From Sulfurimonas sp. (GTDB lineage: Bacteria; Campylobacterota; Campylobacteria; Campylobacterales; Sulfurimonadaceae), in the NCBI GenBank assembly GCA_021732045.1, contig JAKFWK010000002.1, forward strand, positions 186,001 to 250,000: DNA of 64,000 bases, read 5' to 3'. Positions 1 to 9,749 of this stretch are shown one piece after another; position 1 is the stretch's first letter; every line of letters begins with the position of its first letter. A model generated the notes under the pieces. The model was not told the origin of the DNA, made no database searches, and worked only from the letters and a program-made list of their open reading frames with translations. Both the position numbers and the translations under genes were made by a program.

Positions 1-2
1 AT

Positions 3-746
3 CCGTTTATAGACAAAAAGATTCAGACTTCATGGTCAAGCATGATGATAAAAGCCCTGTTTACGCTTGGTGAACTAGATAGCTCTTACAAACAAAAGGC
101 CATCAAGAACCTTGATGCACTCCTTGACACTATGTTTAAAGACACTAAACTCTATCACACAACGCTTATACATAAAAACCCTAAAATAGAGGCTTTCTTG
201 GAGGATTATGCCTATCTATCTCAAGCACTGATTGCCGCATTTAACTCAACTCAAAATGAACTATATCTTATAAAAGCTCAACACTTCACAAACTTAGCAT
301 TAGAGAAGTTTTACAACAAAGGAACATGGAAATTTAGCATAGGCGAGTTTGAGACAAAAGCGGAGATTTCAGACAACACCTATATGAGTTCAATTGCCAT
401 CATTATTGATGCCCTGCTCTCACTAAGTACACTTCTAGAAGATGAAAAATATGCTCATTTCGCATATAAAACACTCGAGTATAACTCGTTTGAGTTAGCA
501 AGAAGACCGATAATCTACCCATATATGTTGCGTCAGATGCTAAGGCATTTAAAGGGCGATAGAGTTATAAAATCAAGTATTAAAAACCTAGAGCAAAATG
601 CACTTGAGCTTAGCTCTCTAAAATATCCATTTATCCAAAAAAAAGCTACCAATGAGAGTGGCTTTATGGTTTGTGGAGCCAGCAGTTGCTTCGCTCAAAC
701 AAACGAGCATAACAAAATCAATGATATAATTAAAAATAGTTTTTAA
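3..746 (+). CDS. YyaL/DUF255-family protein, C-terminal part (5' truncated)
   Basis: The reading frame is open from the left edge, so only the C-terminal part (about 247 residues) is present. The edge sequence contains a stretch of the type K-x-x-TSWSSMMIKAL, close to the TSWN-GLMI-AL segment that follows the thioredoxin-like domain in YyaL/DUF255 (spermatogenesis-associated protein 20) proteins. The rest is helical and fits the alpha/alpha-barrel C-terminal region of that family, including a late CGASSC segment. The molecular function of this family is not settled. The gene ends 12 bases before plsC and is probably co-transcribed with it. The family call is by recall of motif layout and is fairly sure. 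Confidence 0.7.
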   Translation, partial: PFIDKKIQTSWSSMMIKALFTLGELDSSYKQKAIKNLDALLDTMFKDTKLYHTTLIHKNPKIEAFLEDYAYLSQALIAAFNSTQNELYLIKAQHFTNLALEKFYNKGTWKFSIGEFETKAEISDNTYMSSIAIIIDALLSLSTLLEDEKYAHFAYKTLEYNSFELARRPIIYPYMLRQMLRHLKGDRVIKSSIKNLEQNALELSSLKYPFIQKKATNESGFMVCGASSCFAQTNEHNKINDIIKNSF

Positions 747-758
747 TTAGGATTGATT

Positions 759-1454
759 TTGTTAAAAAAACTTTTTAAATATTTTTTTATGATTAAAGAA
801 GGCTACAGATATATAGCTGTTTTTAAAAAAACATTCTTTCATCCTTTTATCTCCGAGAGCTTTTTATACAAAGAACTCTCAAAAAGTCGTCAAAATTTCT
901 CAAATGGTGTCTTAGAGTTTTTAAATATTGAGGCTAAAATTATTGGCAATATACCGACAAAAAATCATATACTCTACGCTATAAACCACCGTTCACTGCT
1001 TGACATGATAGTTATGGAGAGTATATTTTACAAGTTTAACAAAACTGGGACTTGGATAGCAAAAGAGAAACTCTTTAGTGCCATTTATGGTGATTTTTTC
1101 AAGTATAGCGGATGTATAAGTGTTGATATAGAGAATAAAAAAGGGCTTTTTGCATTTTTTAAAAAGATAAAGGGAACTCTTGCGAAAGTGGATGATTTAA
1201 ACATCTATATCTTTCCTGAAGGTGAGAGATACGGTGGAGTTGGGATTAAAAGCTTTCAAAACGGAGCCTCAAAGATAGCCCTTGCAAATCATCTTGAAGT
1301 GGTTCCTGTTTTTATAAACGATACTTTAGAAAAAGTACTTAAAAATTCCCCTTTTAAAGAGAGAAAAATAGTTGAAGTCTTTTTTGGCGAGATTATTAAA
1401 GCAGAAGCGTTAGAAGAAGAGTACAACAAATTTATGACAAAGGTAACAAATTGA
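759..1454 (+). CDS. plsC: 1-acyl-sn-glycerol-3-phosphate acyltransferase (PlsC family)
   Basis: Membrane-associated acyltransferase that adds the second acyl chain to lysophosphatidic acid in phospholipid synthesis. The diagnostic NHRSLLD (NHx4D catalytic box) lies near residue 78 and the substrate-binding FPEGER block near residue 154, in the right order and spacing. The length of about 231 residues is normal. The start is uncertain: TTG at 759 sits 6 bases after AGGA, TTG at 753 has no spacing, and ATG at 789 is also in frame. The 3' end overlaps pdxJ by 4 bases, which suggests translational coupling in a plsC-pdxJ-pdxA operon. It could act on another lysolipid. Confidence 0.85.
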   Translation: MLKKLFKYFFMIKEGYRYIAVFKKTFFHPFISESFLYKELSKSRQNFSNGVLEFLNIEAKIIGNIPTKNHILYAINHRSLLDMIVMESIFYKFNKTGTWIAKEKLFSAIYGDFFKYSGCISVDIENKKGLFAFFKKIKGTLAKVDDLNIYIFPEGERYGGVGIKSFQNGASKIALANHLEVVPVFINDTLEKVLKNSPFKERKIVEVFFGEIIKAEALEEEYNKFMTKVTN

Positions 1455-2242
1455 ACAGTATGAAACTAGGTGTAAACATAGACCATGTAGCAGTTTTAAG
1501 AGAGGCACGGAGAGTGAATGACCCAGAGATACTACAAGCTCTTTTTGTTGCATGCAAGAGTGGAGCAGATCAGATAACCATACATTTAAGAGAAGATAGA
1601 CGACACATACAAGATGTTGATGTACAAAATATTTTAAAGCACTCTAGTTTGCCAGTAAATCTTGAGTGTTCCATAAATAGAGAGATTTTAGACATCGTCT
1701 GTGAGCTAAAACCGCACCGCGTGACGCTTGTTCCAGAAAAAAGAGAGGAAGTTACAACAGAGGGTGGGCTTGATGTTTTTAGATATGAAGATGAGATAAA
1801 GTACGCCATAGAGCAGTTGCACGACTCTTTGATTCCTGTTTCGCTGTTTGTAGATCCAACTATAGAAGCTATGCAAAAATCCAAAGAGTTGGGCGCTGAG
1901 ATAGTAGAGCTTCACACAGGTGCTTTTGCAAATCTTTTTGCCATGCTAAACTCATCGCTTCCTCACTCAAACCACTCCGTAAAAGAGCTTGAATTGCCTA
2001 GATATGAGCTATCAAGCAGACTGGAAAAAGCAATAGACAACATCCAAAAATCAGCCGCTTATGCCAAAAATATAGGTCTTGAAGTTGCCGCTGGACATGG
2101 ACTTAACTATCACAATGTCTCTTGTATGATGGGTATCAAAGAGATAACAGAGTTAAATATCGGGCAAAGTATAGTTGCAAGAGCTGTTTTTAGCGGTTTA
2201 GCAACTGCTGTAAAAGATATGAAAAAACTAACCACAAGATGA
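1451..2242 (+). CDS. pdxJ: Pyridoxine 5'-phosphate synthase PdxJ
   Basis: Cytoplasmic TIM-barrel enzyme that condenses 3-amino-2-oxopropyl phosphate with 1-deoxyxylulose 5-phosphate to make pyridoxine 5'-phosphate, the last step of DXP-dependent vitamin B6 synthesis. The N-terminal NIDHVAVLREARR and the HLREDRRHI segment are family hallmarks, and the C-terminal GHGLNYHN block is also present. About 260 residues is the usual length. TTG at 1451 has AAAGG 8 bases upstream; ATG at 1460 is the alternative. It overlaps plsC and, through ATGA, pdxA. The adjacency of pdxJ and pdxA puts two consecutive B6 steps in one transcript. Confidence 0.97.
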   Translation: MNSMKLGVNIDHVAVLREARRVNDPEILQALFVACKSGADQITIHLREDRRHIQDVDVQNILKHSSLPVNLECSINREILDIVCELKPHRVTLVPEKREEVTTEGGLDVFRYEDEIKYAIEQLHDSLIPVSLFVDPTIEAMQKSKELGAEIVELHTGAFANLFAMLNSSLPHSNHSVKELELPRYELSSRLEKAIDNIQKSAAYAKNIGLEVAAGHGLNYHNVSCMMGIKEITELNIGQSIVARAVFSGLATAVKDMKKLTTR

Positions 2243-3189
2243 AGCCTCGCATCGCAATTAGTGTTGGTGACTTAAATGGCGTTGGAATTGAGATAGCATT
2301 AAAATCGCACCAGAAAATTTTGGAGTTTTGCAGACCGATTTACTGCATAAACTCCCTCATGTTGAATCAAGCTACGAAACTCTTAGGCGTACAAGTTCCA
2401 AAAAATTTTGAGATATTTGCCATAGATGGCGAGTTTTTTATAGAAGCAGGAAAAACAACTGCGCAGAGTGGAAAATACTCATACGACTCATTTTTGAGTG
2501 CGGTTAAACTCTGTGAGCAAAAGAGTGCCGATGCTGTTGTAACAATGCCAATCCATAAAGAGGCATGGATGATGGCTGGAATCAGATACAAAGGTCACAC
2601 CGACCTACTCCGAGACTACTTCAAAAAAGATGCCATCATGATGCTTGGATGCCAGATGATGTTTGTGGCACTTTTTACTGAACATATACCACTAAAGGAT
2701 GTAGCATCATCCATAAAATATAAAAAGTTAAAACAGTTTTTTTTGGATCTTCACAGCTCAATTTCAAAAGAAAAAATTGCTGTTTTGGGTCTAAATCCAC
2801 ATGCTGGCGATAACGGAGTACTCGGCAACGAAGAGCTTATAATCACAAAAGCCATAAAGAGTGCCAATCTAAAAATTGGTTTTGAGCAGTTTGTTGGTCC
2901 AATTGTTCCAGACATAGCTTTTACGCCTCGTTCTAGGGAAAATTTTTACTACTTTGTCGCGATGTATCACGATCAAGGTCTAGCACCTCTTAAGGCACTA
3001 TATTTTGATGAGAGTATAAATATCTCACTAAATTTACCAATCACTAGAACTTCAGTTGACCATGGGACAGCTTTTGATATTGCTTATAAAAATATTGCAA
3101 ACACTCTTAGCTATGAAAATGCAATAAAAAGCGCAGTTAATTTTTGCTACAATCAAAACATTAAACAAAAAACAAGCAGAGAGATATGA
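2239..3189 (+). CDS. pdxA: 4-hydroxythreonine-4-phosphate dehydrogenase PdxA
   Basis: NAD-dependent, metal-requiring enzyme that oxidises 4-phosphohydroxy-L-threonine and supplies the amino-oxopropyl phosphate used by PdxJ. Visible family motifs are SVGDLNGVGIE at the N-terminus, YKGHTDLL (metal His) near residue 117, MYHDQGLAPLK near 248 and the late SVDHGTAFDIA. The length of 316 residues is normal. The start codon overlaps the pdxJ stop (ATGA), so the two genes are coupled. A downstream GGDEF/EAL reading frame begins within its last bases. Confidence 0.97.
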   Translation: MKPRIAISVGDLNGVGIEIALKSHQKILEFCRPIYCINSLMLNQATKLLGVQVPKNFEIFAIDGEFFIEAGKTTAQSGKYSYDSFLSAVKLCEQKSADAVVTMPIHKEAWMMAGIRYKGHTDLLRDYFKKDAIMMLGCQMMFVALFTEHIPLKDVASSIKYKKLKQFFLDLHSSISKEKIAVLGLNPHAGDNGVLGNEELIITKAIKSANLKIGFEQFVGPIVPDIAFTPRSRENFYYFVAMYHDQGLAPLKALYFDESINISLNLPITRTSVDHGTAFDIAYKNIANTLSYENAIKSAVNFCYNQNIKQKTSREI

Positions 3190-5653
3190 TTTCATCCAAC
3201 AAAAATCTACTTGATTTCTATCGTAATCTTTGGTTTAATTCTCGCATTTATGTTATGGCGTATCTACAAATCTCTTCAAATGGTACTAGGAGCCTCCCTC
3301 AATGAGCTTTATACTACCATTAACGCAATAGGAAGCGGGGATTTTTACTCCCCCATTATAATACCTTCAAACAAAAAAAGCAGTATCTTTGGTTGGCTTT
3401 ATGAGACACAACAACAACTCTCAAAGTTAGAGACAAACAGACAAAAATCAGAGAATGAAGCCAATCGCCTCACACAACTATATATAGCATTGAGTCGGTG
3501 TGATCAAGCAATCGTTTACTCTACTAATGAAAACGAACTTTTTAAGGTTATCTGCCAAGATGCAGTGGAGTTTGGCGGTATGCTAATGGCGTGGATAGGT
3601 ATGTATGACGAAAAAAAACAAGAGCTAAAACCTACTTTTTACGCTGGAAGTGGAACAGAATATCTAAAAAATCTACATATCTCAACTAGTGCAAACAGTC
3701 CAACAAGTCATGGACCCACTGGAATTGTATTTCGTGAAGATAGACCATACTGGTGTCAGGATTTTCAAAATGATTCTGCAACTGCACTATGGCATCAAAA
3801 AAGAGAGCAATTTGGATGGAGGGCTTCAGCTGCTCTTCCACTTCATCGTGATGGTTTAGTTATTGGTGTCTTCACTTTATATGCTAGCGAGGTTAATGCT
3901 TTTGATGAAATGGCACAAAAACTTCTCATAAAAATGGCTACAGACATTGACTTTGCTTTAAAAAACTTTGACCGCGAGGCTGCAAACAAAAAAGCAGAAA
4001 TTTCTCTAAATATACAAGCACAAGCTATGGAGCAAAGTTCTAATATCATTATAATTACAGATTTTAAAGGCAACATAAGCTATGTAAATAGTGCTTTTGT
4101 GAAGGCTACTGGCTACACAGCTGAAGAGGCAATAGAGAAAAATCCACGCTTTTTAAAATCAGGCAAAACGCCACTAAACGCGCATGATGATATGTGGTTC
4201 TCTATTACCCGTGGTTTATCATGGCAAGGAGAGTTTACCAACAAAAGAAAAGATGGCACAGAATATACATATTTTATCAGTGTCTCTCCTGTTGTGGATA
4301 CAAATGGTCGCACAACACACTATATTGCCATAGAAGAAGACATAACACAGCAGAAGCAAACCACGGAAAAAATTCATTATTTAGCAAACTATGATTTACT
4401 CACTGGATTACCAAATCGAGCACAACTAAATGACCGGTTCCAATATGTGCTTAATCTTGCAAAGCATAATGACCAAAGTTTTTCAATCATGTTTATTGAC
4501 CTTGATCACTTCAAAGAGATTAATGATACTCTTGGGCATTCTATCGGTGACGCACTGCTAGTTGAGATTGCAAGACGCTTTGGGTTACTATTGCGTGAAG
4601 AAGATACAATAGCAAGACTTGGTGGAGATGAATTTGTCCTACTCTTCCCAGATACCGACGCAAAAACCTCTCTGCTAATAGCACAAAAATTGCTAAAGAT
4701 TACGGCTGAATCTTTCCTTGTTAATGAATATGAGATTATAGTAACGGCTTCTATTGGGATAGCTCTGTATCCTTCTGATGGTTTAGACATAGAAACTCTC
4801 TCTAAAAATGCAGATGCAGCTATGTATCGCGCAAAACAAGAGGGTCGCAACAACTACTGCTTCTTTACACAAGAGATGCAAAAACGCTCTACTCGTACCC
4901 TTGTGCTAAGCAATGCACTACATCATGCGCTTGAGAAAAATGAGCTATATCTAGTCTATCAACCACAAATATCACTTAAAAATGGAAATATTATTGGTGC
5001 TGAAGTCCTCCTACGCTGGGAAAATCCACAGCTAGGAATAATCTCACCAGCGGAATTTATCCCTATTGCTGAAGAGAATGGATTAATCATCTCAATTGGA
5101 GAGTGGGTACTGCGCACTGCTATTGCTCAAACAAAAATATGGGTTGACAATGGTCTTGCGATTGTAGTTGCAGTCAACATCTCTTCCATCCAATTTCGTC
5201 AACCAAATCTCTCTAGAATAGTTACAGCTATGTTAAAAAAAACAGCCTAGCACCAGAGTATCTCGAACTAGAACGGCTATGCACAACCCACAAATGGCTA
5301 TTTCTATTATGAACAACCTTTATGAACAAGGCATACGAATGTCAATTGATGATTTTGGAACTGGATACTCATCTTTAAGCTATCTCAAGAAATTTAAAAT
5401 ATATAAGCTTAAAATTGATCAATCTTTTGTCCGTGATATCAGCACAGATGAAGAGGACAAGGCAATCGTAAGTGCAATAATTCAAATGGCACACAGTCTT
5501 GGGCTGGAAACAATTGCTGAGGGTGTAGAGACGATAGAGCAGTTAGAATATCTAAGAGAACAGGGATGTAATGAGATTCAAGGTTATTTTTACAGCAAAC
5601 CACTTCTACCAGAGCAGTTCAAAATATTCAGCGAGCAACACAAGAGCAGTTAA
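3186..5653 (+). pseudogene. GAF-PAS-GGDEF-EAL cyclic-di-GMP protein, disrupted in the EAL domain
   Basis: A cyclic-di-GMP signalling protein broken by frameshifts. The first open part (TTG 3211 to 5250) has one membrane segment, a GAF domain, a PAS domain (GYTAEEAIEKNP), an intact GGDEF active site (RLGGDEFVLL) and the first half of an EAL domain (EVLLRW). It stops after MLKKTA. Adding one A to the A8 run at 5234-5241 restores LAPEYLELE; a further lesion, best explained by loss of about 10 bases near 5271, removes the metal-binding ELTE motif. The second half (5279-5653) then resumes with DDFGTGYSSL and AEGVET. At the N-terminus, removing one A from the run near 3200 would join ATG 3186 to the membrane segment. 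The diguanylate cyclase half could still be made. Sequencing error is the alternative. Confidence 0.8.
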
Positions 5654-5658
5654 ACAGA

Positions 5659-5690
5659 CACTCTTAACCAATGAAACATAGTTAAGAGTG
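5659..5690. terminator. Bidirectional terminator hairpin
   Basis: Perfect 10-bp inverted repeat (CACTCTTAAC / GTTAAGAGTG) with a 12-base loop. It lies between the convergent EAL remnant and the YceI-like gene, placed to stop transcription from both sides. It has no strong T run. Confidence 0.6.
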
Positions 5691-5697
5691 GGTTGGT

Positions 5698-6330
5698 TTA
5701 CTTTAAAGGTTTAGCATTACAGACAAGTGCTTCTATCTTTGTTTTAAAACTTATCGCTACATCGCTCCATGTTTTTCCACCATGAAGATCAAAACAAGCT
5801 TGATTTATTGAACTTAGTGCTTTGTTTGCGTTAAACTCTAAGATGTCAATTACACCAGTTGCTTCAAATACACTATCTTTGAAACTGTATTTCATTAGAA
5901 CTATTTTCTTAACACCGTTCATATCTATCTCAACGCTAACAATACCAGTTCTTGGGGCATCTTTTATTTTTTCGTCAGCTTTAATATCTACTATTTTTGC
6001 CTCAATATTTTTTTGACTCATCATACCAAAGAAAAATTTAACTAGCTTCTCATCACGACCTTGATTTTTTGAGTTAACAGTTGTTGTGTCTATCACAACA
6101 GTTGAACCAACCAAAACAGAACGAAAATTATTTCCACTTTTGGCAACTGGGGTATATTTCACACTATCAAAAGAGCCACCAACTCCAACTTTAGCTGGCG
6201 TCTTATATCCAGTCCAACCAACCTCTACTGCTCCAACTTGGGAGAGCTCACAACCACTTTTTTCACTTGCACCAACTGACGAGCCAAAAGCTAAAATGGC
6301 AATAACAGCCAACAATACTATTTTTTTCAT
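5698..6330 (-). CDS. YceI-like periplasmic protein
   Basis: A 210-residue exported protein. The N-terminus is a clear signal peptide (KK, hydrophobic run, then A-S-E). The mature part has the alternating beta pattern of YceI lipocalin-like proteins: a VGWTGYKTPAKVGVGGSF segment, a V-I-DTTTVNS strand, then R-DE-L-KFFF, matching the T-V-N-RD-HL region of the family. YceI proteins bind isoprenoid-like lipids in the periplasm; the substrate here is unknown. The start ATG at 6330 is preceded by an AAGGAT-type site. The gene stands alone and converges on the broken EAL gene. Confidence 0.75.
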   Translation of the reverse strand: MKKIVLLAVIAILAFGSSVGASEKSGCELSQVGAVEVGWTGYKTPAKVGVGGSFDSVKYTPVAKSGNNFRSVLVGSTVVIDTTTVNSKNQGRDEKLVKFFFGMMSQKNIEAKIVDIKADEKIKDAPRTGIVSVEIDMNGVKKIVLMKYSFKDSVFEATGVIDILEFNANKALSSINQACFDLHGGKTWSDVAISFKTKIEALVCNAKPLK

Positions 6331-6465
6331 ACGAATCCTTTTGTTATTATTGAAGGAGTATAACCGCTTTTTCTTACACTAAAATGAGTAAAAATATTTA
6401 TATTCAACGAAGCTACACTAAACTCAACACAATAACAAAATAGGCTCTCTTTTACTTTTTTTTAG

Positions 6466-6471
6466 TATAAT
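6466..6471 (+). promoter_or_regulatory. -10 box of the pyrD promoter
   Basis: TATAAT preceded by a T-rich run (TTTTACTTTTTTTTAG), the layout usual for vegetative promoters of Campylobacterota, which lack a firm -35 box. It lies about 32 bases before the pyrD start. Confidence 0.5.
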
Positions 6472-6502
6472 CTCTAAATTTTTTAAAGGTTAAACAACAG
6501 AT

Positions 6503-7561
6503 ATGATTGATTACCAAAGCATCAAACCTTGGCTTTTTAAACTAGAGCCTGAAAACGCTCATAAACTGGCAGAATTCGCTCTTAGGGTGCCAAATGTTTG
6601 CCAGATTCCTTTTAACTCATTTTTAGGGTCTCATTTCATCACAAACAGCGTTTTAACACAAGAGCTTTTTGGTCGTACATTTTTAAATCCTATTGGACTT
6701 GGTGCTGGGTTTGACAAAAATGCCACCATGATTCGCGGTATGCAGATTTTGGGTTTTGGTTTTACTGAGATTGGCACTGTTACGCCTAAACCTCAAAATG
6801 GAAATCCAAAACCTAGAATGTTTCGTCATATTGACGAAGAGAGCATCCAAAATGCTATGGGATTCAACAATGAAGGGCTTTTGGAAGTAAAAAAGAGACT
6901 GGAAAAAAGGTTTCCTTTTACAACTCCAATCGGCATAAACATTGGAAAAAACAAAACGACACTTGATAGTGAAGCAGTAAATGACTATATTTCGTTGATA
7001 GAGGCTCTACACACTCTTGGCGATTATCTGGTTATAAATATCTCCTCTCCAAACACTCCTGGGCTTCGCGACCTGCAAAATGAAGCGTTTATAGCAAAGC
7101 TTTTTCAAGAAGCAAAAGCAATAACTTCAAAGCCAATTCTACTAAAAATAGCACCTGATATGACAGAAGAAGATGCGGTAACGCTTACAAAGCTAGCGGT
7201 TGAGTGCGGTGCAGATGGAATCATCGCTACAAATACGACAGTTGATTACTCACTCGTTAAACACCCAAAAGCTATCGGTGGGCTTAGCGGTGCAGTTTTG
7301 AAAAAGAGAAGTTTTGAGATATTTGAAGCGGTGGCAAAAGAGCTTTATGGAAAAACAGTACTTATCTCAGTTGGCGGGATTGACTCCGCACAAGAGGCAT
7401 ACAAACGCATAAAAGCTGGAGCATCGCTTGTTCAGATATATAGTGGGCTCATATTTCATGGACCTGATATGATAAGAGATATAAATCTTGAACTAACAGA
7501 GTTAATAAAAGCCGATGGGTACGACAACATAACAGAAGCCATAGGCGCTGACAGAAGATGA
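6503..7561 (+). CDS. pyrD: Dihydroorotate dehydrogenase (quinone), class 2
   Basis: Membrane-associated FMN enzyme that oxidises dihydroorotate to orotate in pyrimidine synthesis and passes electrons to quinone. Motifs in order: NPIGLGAGFDKNA, EIGTVTPKPQNGNPKPR, NAMGFNN, the class 2 active-site segment ISSPNTPGLRDLQ with its catalytic Ser, LLKIAPD, IATNTT and the C-terminal FMN phosphate-binding SVGGIDSA and GASLVQIYSGL. The length of 352 residues and the N-terminal helical extension mark class 2 rather than class 1. It starts an operon with the M16 protease gene, overlapping it by 4 bases. Confidence 0.97.
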   Translation: MIDYQSIKPWLFKLEPENAHKLAEFALRVPNVCQIPFNSFLGSHFITNSVLTQELFGRTFLNPIGLGAGFDKNATMIRGMQILGFGFTEIGTVTPKPQNGNPKPRMFRHIDEESIQNAMGFNNEGLLEVKKRLEKRFPFTTPIGINIGKNKTTLDSEAVNDYISLIEALHTLGDYLVINISSPNTPGLRDLQNEAFIAKLFQEAKAITSKPILLKIAPDMTEEDAVTLTKLAVECGADGIIATNTTVDYSLVKHPKAIGGLSGAVLKKRSFEIFEAVAKELYGKTVLISVGGIDSAQEAYKRIKAGASLVQIYSGLIFHGPDMIRDINLELTELIKADGYDNITEAIGADRR

Positions 7562-8859
7562 GACAATTTTTAATTTATATACTAATTTCAGGAGCCTTAA
7601 TGGCATCATCACTACCAAAATATGAGACGAAAACTCTAGAAAATGGCTTGCAGATAGTTGTAATTCCGCTACAAAACAACACAAATGTTATCAGTACAGA
7701 TATATTTTATAAAGTTGGTAGCAGAAATGAGGTTATGGGCAAAACAGGCATAGCACATATGCTTGAGCATATGAACTTCAAATCCACTAAAAACCTTTCT
7801 GCTGGGGAGTTTGATAAAGAAGTTAAGAGTATGGGCGGAGTCAATAATGCTTCAACAAGTTTTGACTACACTCACTACTACATAAAATCAAGCAGTGACA
7901 ATCTTGGAAAATCTCTAAAACTTTACGCAGAACTTATGCAAAATCTAAATCTAAAAGACAAAGAGTTTCAACCTGAACGCAATGTTGTAGCAGAAGAGCG
8001 CAGATGGAGAACTGAAAACTCTCCACTTGGATATCTCTACTTTGCAATGTTTAATAACGCTTACACTTACCATCCATACCACTGGACACCAATTGGATTC
8101 ATGAACGATATCCAAACTTGGACACTAAAAGATATAAAAGATTTTCACAAAACTTACTATCAGCCAAACAACGCAGTACTTATGATAACTGGTGATGTTA
8201 AGCCAAAAGATGTATTTAAAAAAGCAGAAAAAGAGTTTGGCGGTATCAAAAACAGAGTAAAAATTCCTGAAGTTAAGTTTATAGAACCTGAGCAAAATGG
8301 TCCAAAAAGAGCAATAATCTACAAAGAGAGTGAAGTTGAGATGTTAGCTATAACTTTTCATATTCCAAACTTTAAAAGTAAAGATCAAGTCACTCTAAGT
8401 GTGATTTCCGAGATTCTTTTCTCTGGAAAAAGCTCAAGACTATACAAAGAACTCATAGATAAAAAACGCCTTGTAAACAGCATCTATGCTTACAATATGC
8501 AAAATATTGACCCAGGTTTGTTTATATTTTTAGCATCGTGTAACCCAGATGTAAAAGTCGAAGATGTTGAAAAAGAGATAATCGCGCAGATAGAACTTAT
8601 CAAAAATGAAAATGTTGAATTAAGCGAGATTGAAAAGGTAAAAATCAACACAAAATCTGATTTTATATACTCGCTTGAGGGTTCAACTTCTGTAGCGGAA
8701 CTCTTTGGAAGCTATCTTGTCAGAGGAGATTTAACACCGCTTTTAACATATGAAGATGCTATAGAGAAGATAACAGTTAAAGATGTGAAAGAGGCTGCAA
8801 ATAAGTACTTTGACTTTAGTAAATCAACAACGCTAATTTTGAAAAAAGGCAAAAAATGA
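7558..8859 (+). CDS. M16-family zinc peptidase, exported
   Basis: A 433-residue pitrilysin/processing-peptidase family protein with an N-terminal signal-like hydrophobic segment (residues 1-18), so probably periplasmic. The inverted zinc motif HMLEH (HxxEH) is at about residue 65, with the distal glutamate expected in the NVVAEERRW segment near 140, both intact. M16 peptidases degrade short peptides; the substrate is unknown. It overlaps pyrD and dapA by 4 bases each, so it is translated within the pyrD-dapA-fabL operon. Confidence 0.9.
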   Translation: MRQFLIYILISGALMASSLPKYETKTLENGLQIVVIPLQNNTNVISTDIFYKVGSRNEVMGKTGIAHMLEHMNFKSTKNLSAGEFDKEVKSMGGVNNASTSFDYTHYYIKSSSDNLGKSLKLYAELMQNLNLKDKEFQPERNVVAEERRWRTENSPLGYLYFAMFNNAYTYHPYHWTPIGFMNDIQTWTLKDIKDFHKTYYQPNNAVLMITGDVKPKDVFKKAEKEFGGIKNRVKIPEVKFIEPEQNGPKRAIIYKESEVEMLAITFHIPNFKSKDQVTLSVISEILFSGKSSRLYKELIDKKRLVNSIYAYNMQNIDPGLFIFLASCNPDVKVEDVEKEIIAQIELIKNENVELSEIEKVKINTKSDFIYSLEGSTSVAELFGSYLVRGDLTPLLTYEDAIEKITVKDVKEAANKYFDFSKSTTLILKKGKK

Positions 8860-9749
8860 ATCTAGTAACAGGCTCAACAACGGCCCTGATAACTCCTTTT
8901 AAAAATGGAAAATTAGATGAGCAAAAATATGCTGATTTGATTAAAAGACAAATAAACAATGGAATAAATGCTGTTTGTCCAGTCGGTACAACCGGCGAGA
9001 GCGCAACACTAACTTATGATGAGGATAGAATCTGCATGGAGATTGCAGTAGCTGTCTGCAAGGGAACTAACACCAAAGTTTTAGCAGGTGCTGGAAGTAA
9101 CTCAACTGCAGAGGCAATTGAAGCGGCAAAAACTGCTCAAAAGTGTGGAGTTGATGCTATATTTTCAGTTGCACCGTACTATAACAAGCCATCTCAAGAG
9201 GGACTTTATCAACACTACAAAACGATTGCAGAGTCAGTTGCAGAACTTCCTTTTATGCTTTATAATGTCCCTGGGAGAACTGGAGTTGATATCCAAGCAG
9301 ACACCGTTATAAGACTTTTTAATGATGTTAAAAATATATACGGCATAAAAGAGGCAAGCGGAAACATAGAGAGAACTATTGAGCTTCTCTCTCGTAGACC
9401 AGATTTAAAAGTATTTAGCGGTGATGATGCGATTGACTATGCAATACTTGCTAACGGCGGCGCTGGTATAACTTCTGTTACATCAAATCTACTGCCTGAT
9501 TTTAAAAGTGAACTGGTTGCAAAAGCCCTTAGCGGTGATTTTGCATCTTCAAAAGTTCTTAACGATAAACTATTTCCCATCAATAAAGTCCTCTTTATTG
9601 AGTCAAATCCTATCATGATAAAAGCAGCTATGTTTATCGCAGGATTGATTGATACACTTGAATACAGACTTCCACTCGTTGCGCCAAGCAACGACAACTT
9701 AAAAAAATTAGAAGCTGTGATGAAAAACTACGAAATTAAAGGATTATAA
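8856..9749 (+). CDS. dapA: 4-hydroxy-tetrahydrodipicolinate synthase
   Basis: Schiff-base aldolase that condenses pyruvate with aspartate semialdehyde, the first committed step to diaminopimelate and lysine. Motifs: TALITPF at the N-terminus, PVGTTGESATL near residue 42, the catalytic Tyr in MLYNVPGRTG near 135 and the Schiff-base lysine in YGIKEASG near 162. The length of 297 residues is normal. It overlaps its neighbours on both sides (ATGA upstream, TAATG downstream), so the operon order is M16 peptidase-dapA-fabL. Confidence 0.98.
   Translation: MNLVTGSTTALITPFKNGKLDEQKYADLIKRQINNGINAVCPVGTTGESATLTYDEDRICMEIAVAVCKGTNTKVLAGAGSNSTAEAIEAAKTAQKCGVDAIFSVAPYYNKPSQEGLYQHYKTIAESVAELPFMLYNVPGRTGVDIQADTVIRLFNDVKNIYGIKEASGNIERTIELLSRRPDLKVFSGDDAIDYAILANGGAGITSVTSNLLPDFKSELVAKALSGDFASSKVLNDKLFPINKVLFIESNPIMIKAAMFIAGLIDTLEYRLPLVAPSNDNLKKLEAVMKNYEIKGL

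Noticed and set aside
1570..1915. Opposite-strand open frames inside pdxJ
   Set aside because: Shadow frames of a clear gene with no ribosome-binding site or recognised motif; the same holds for many other such frames.
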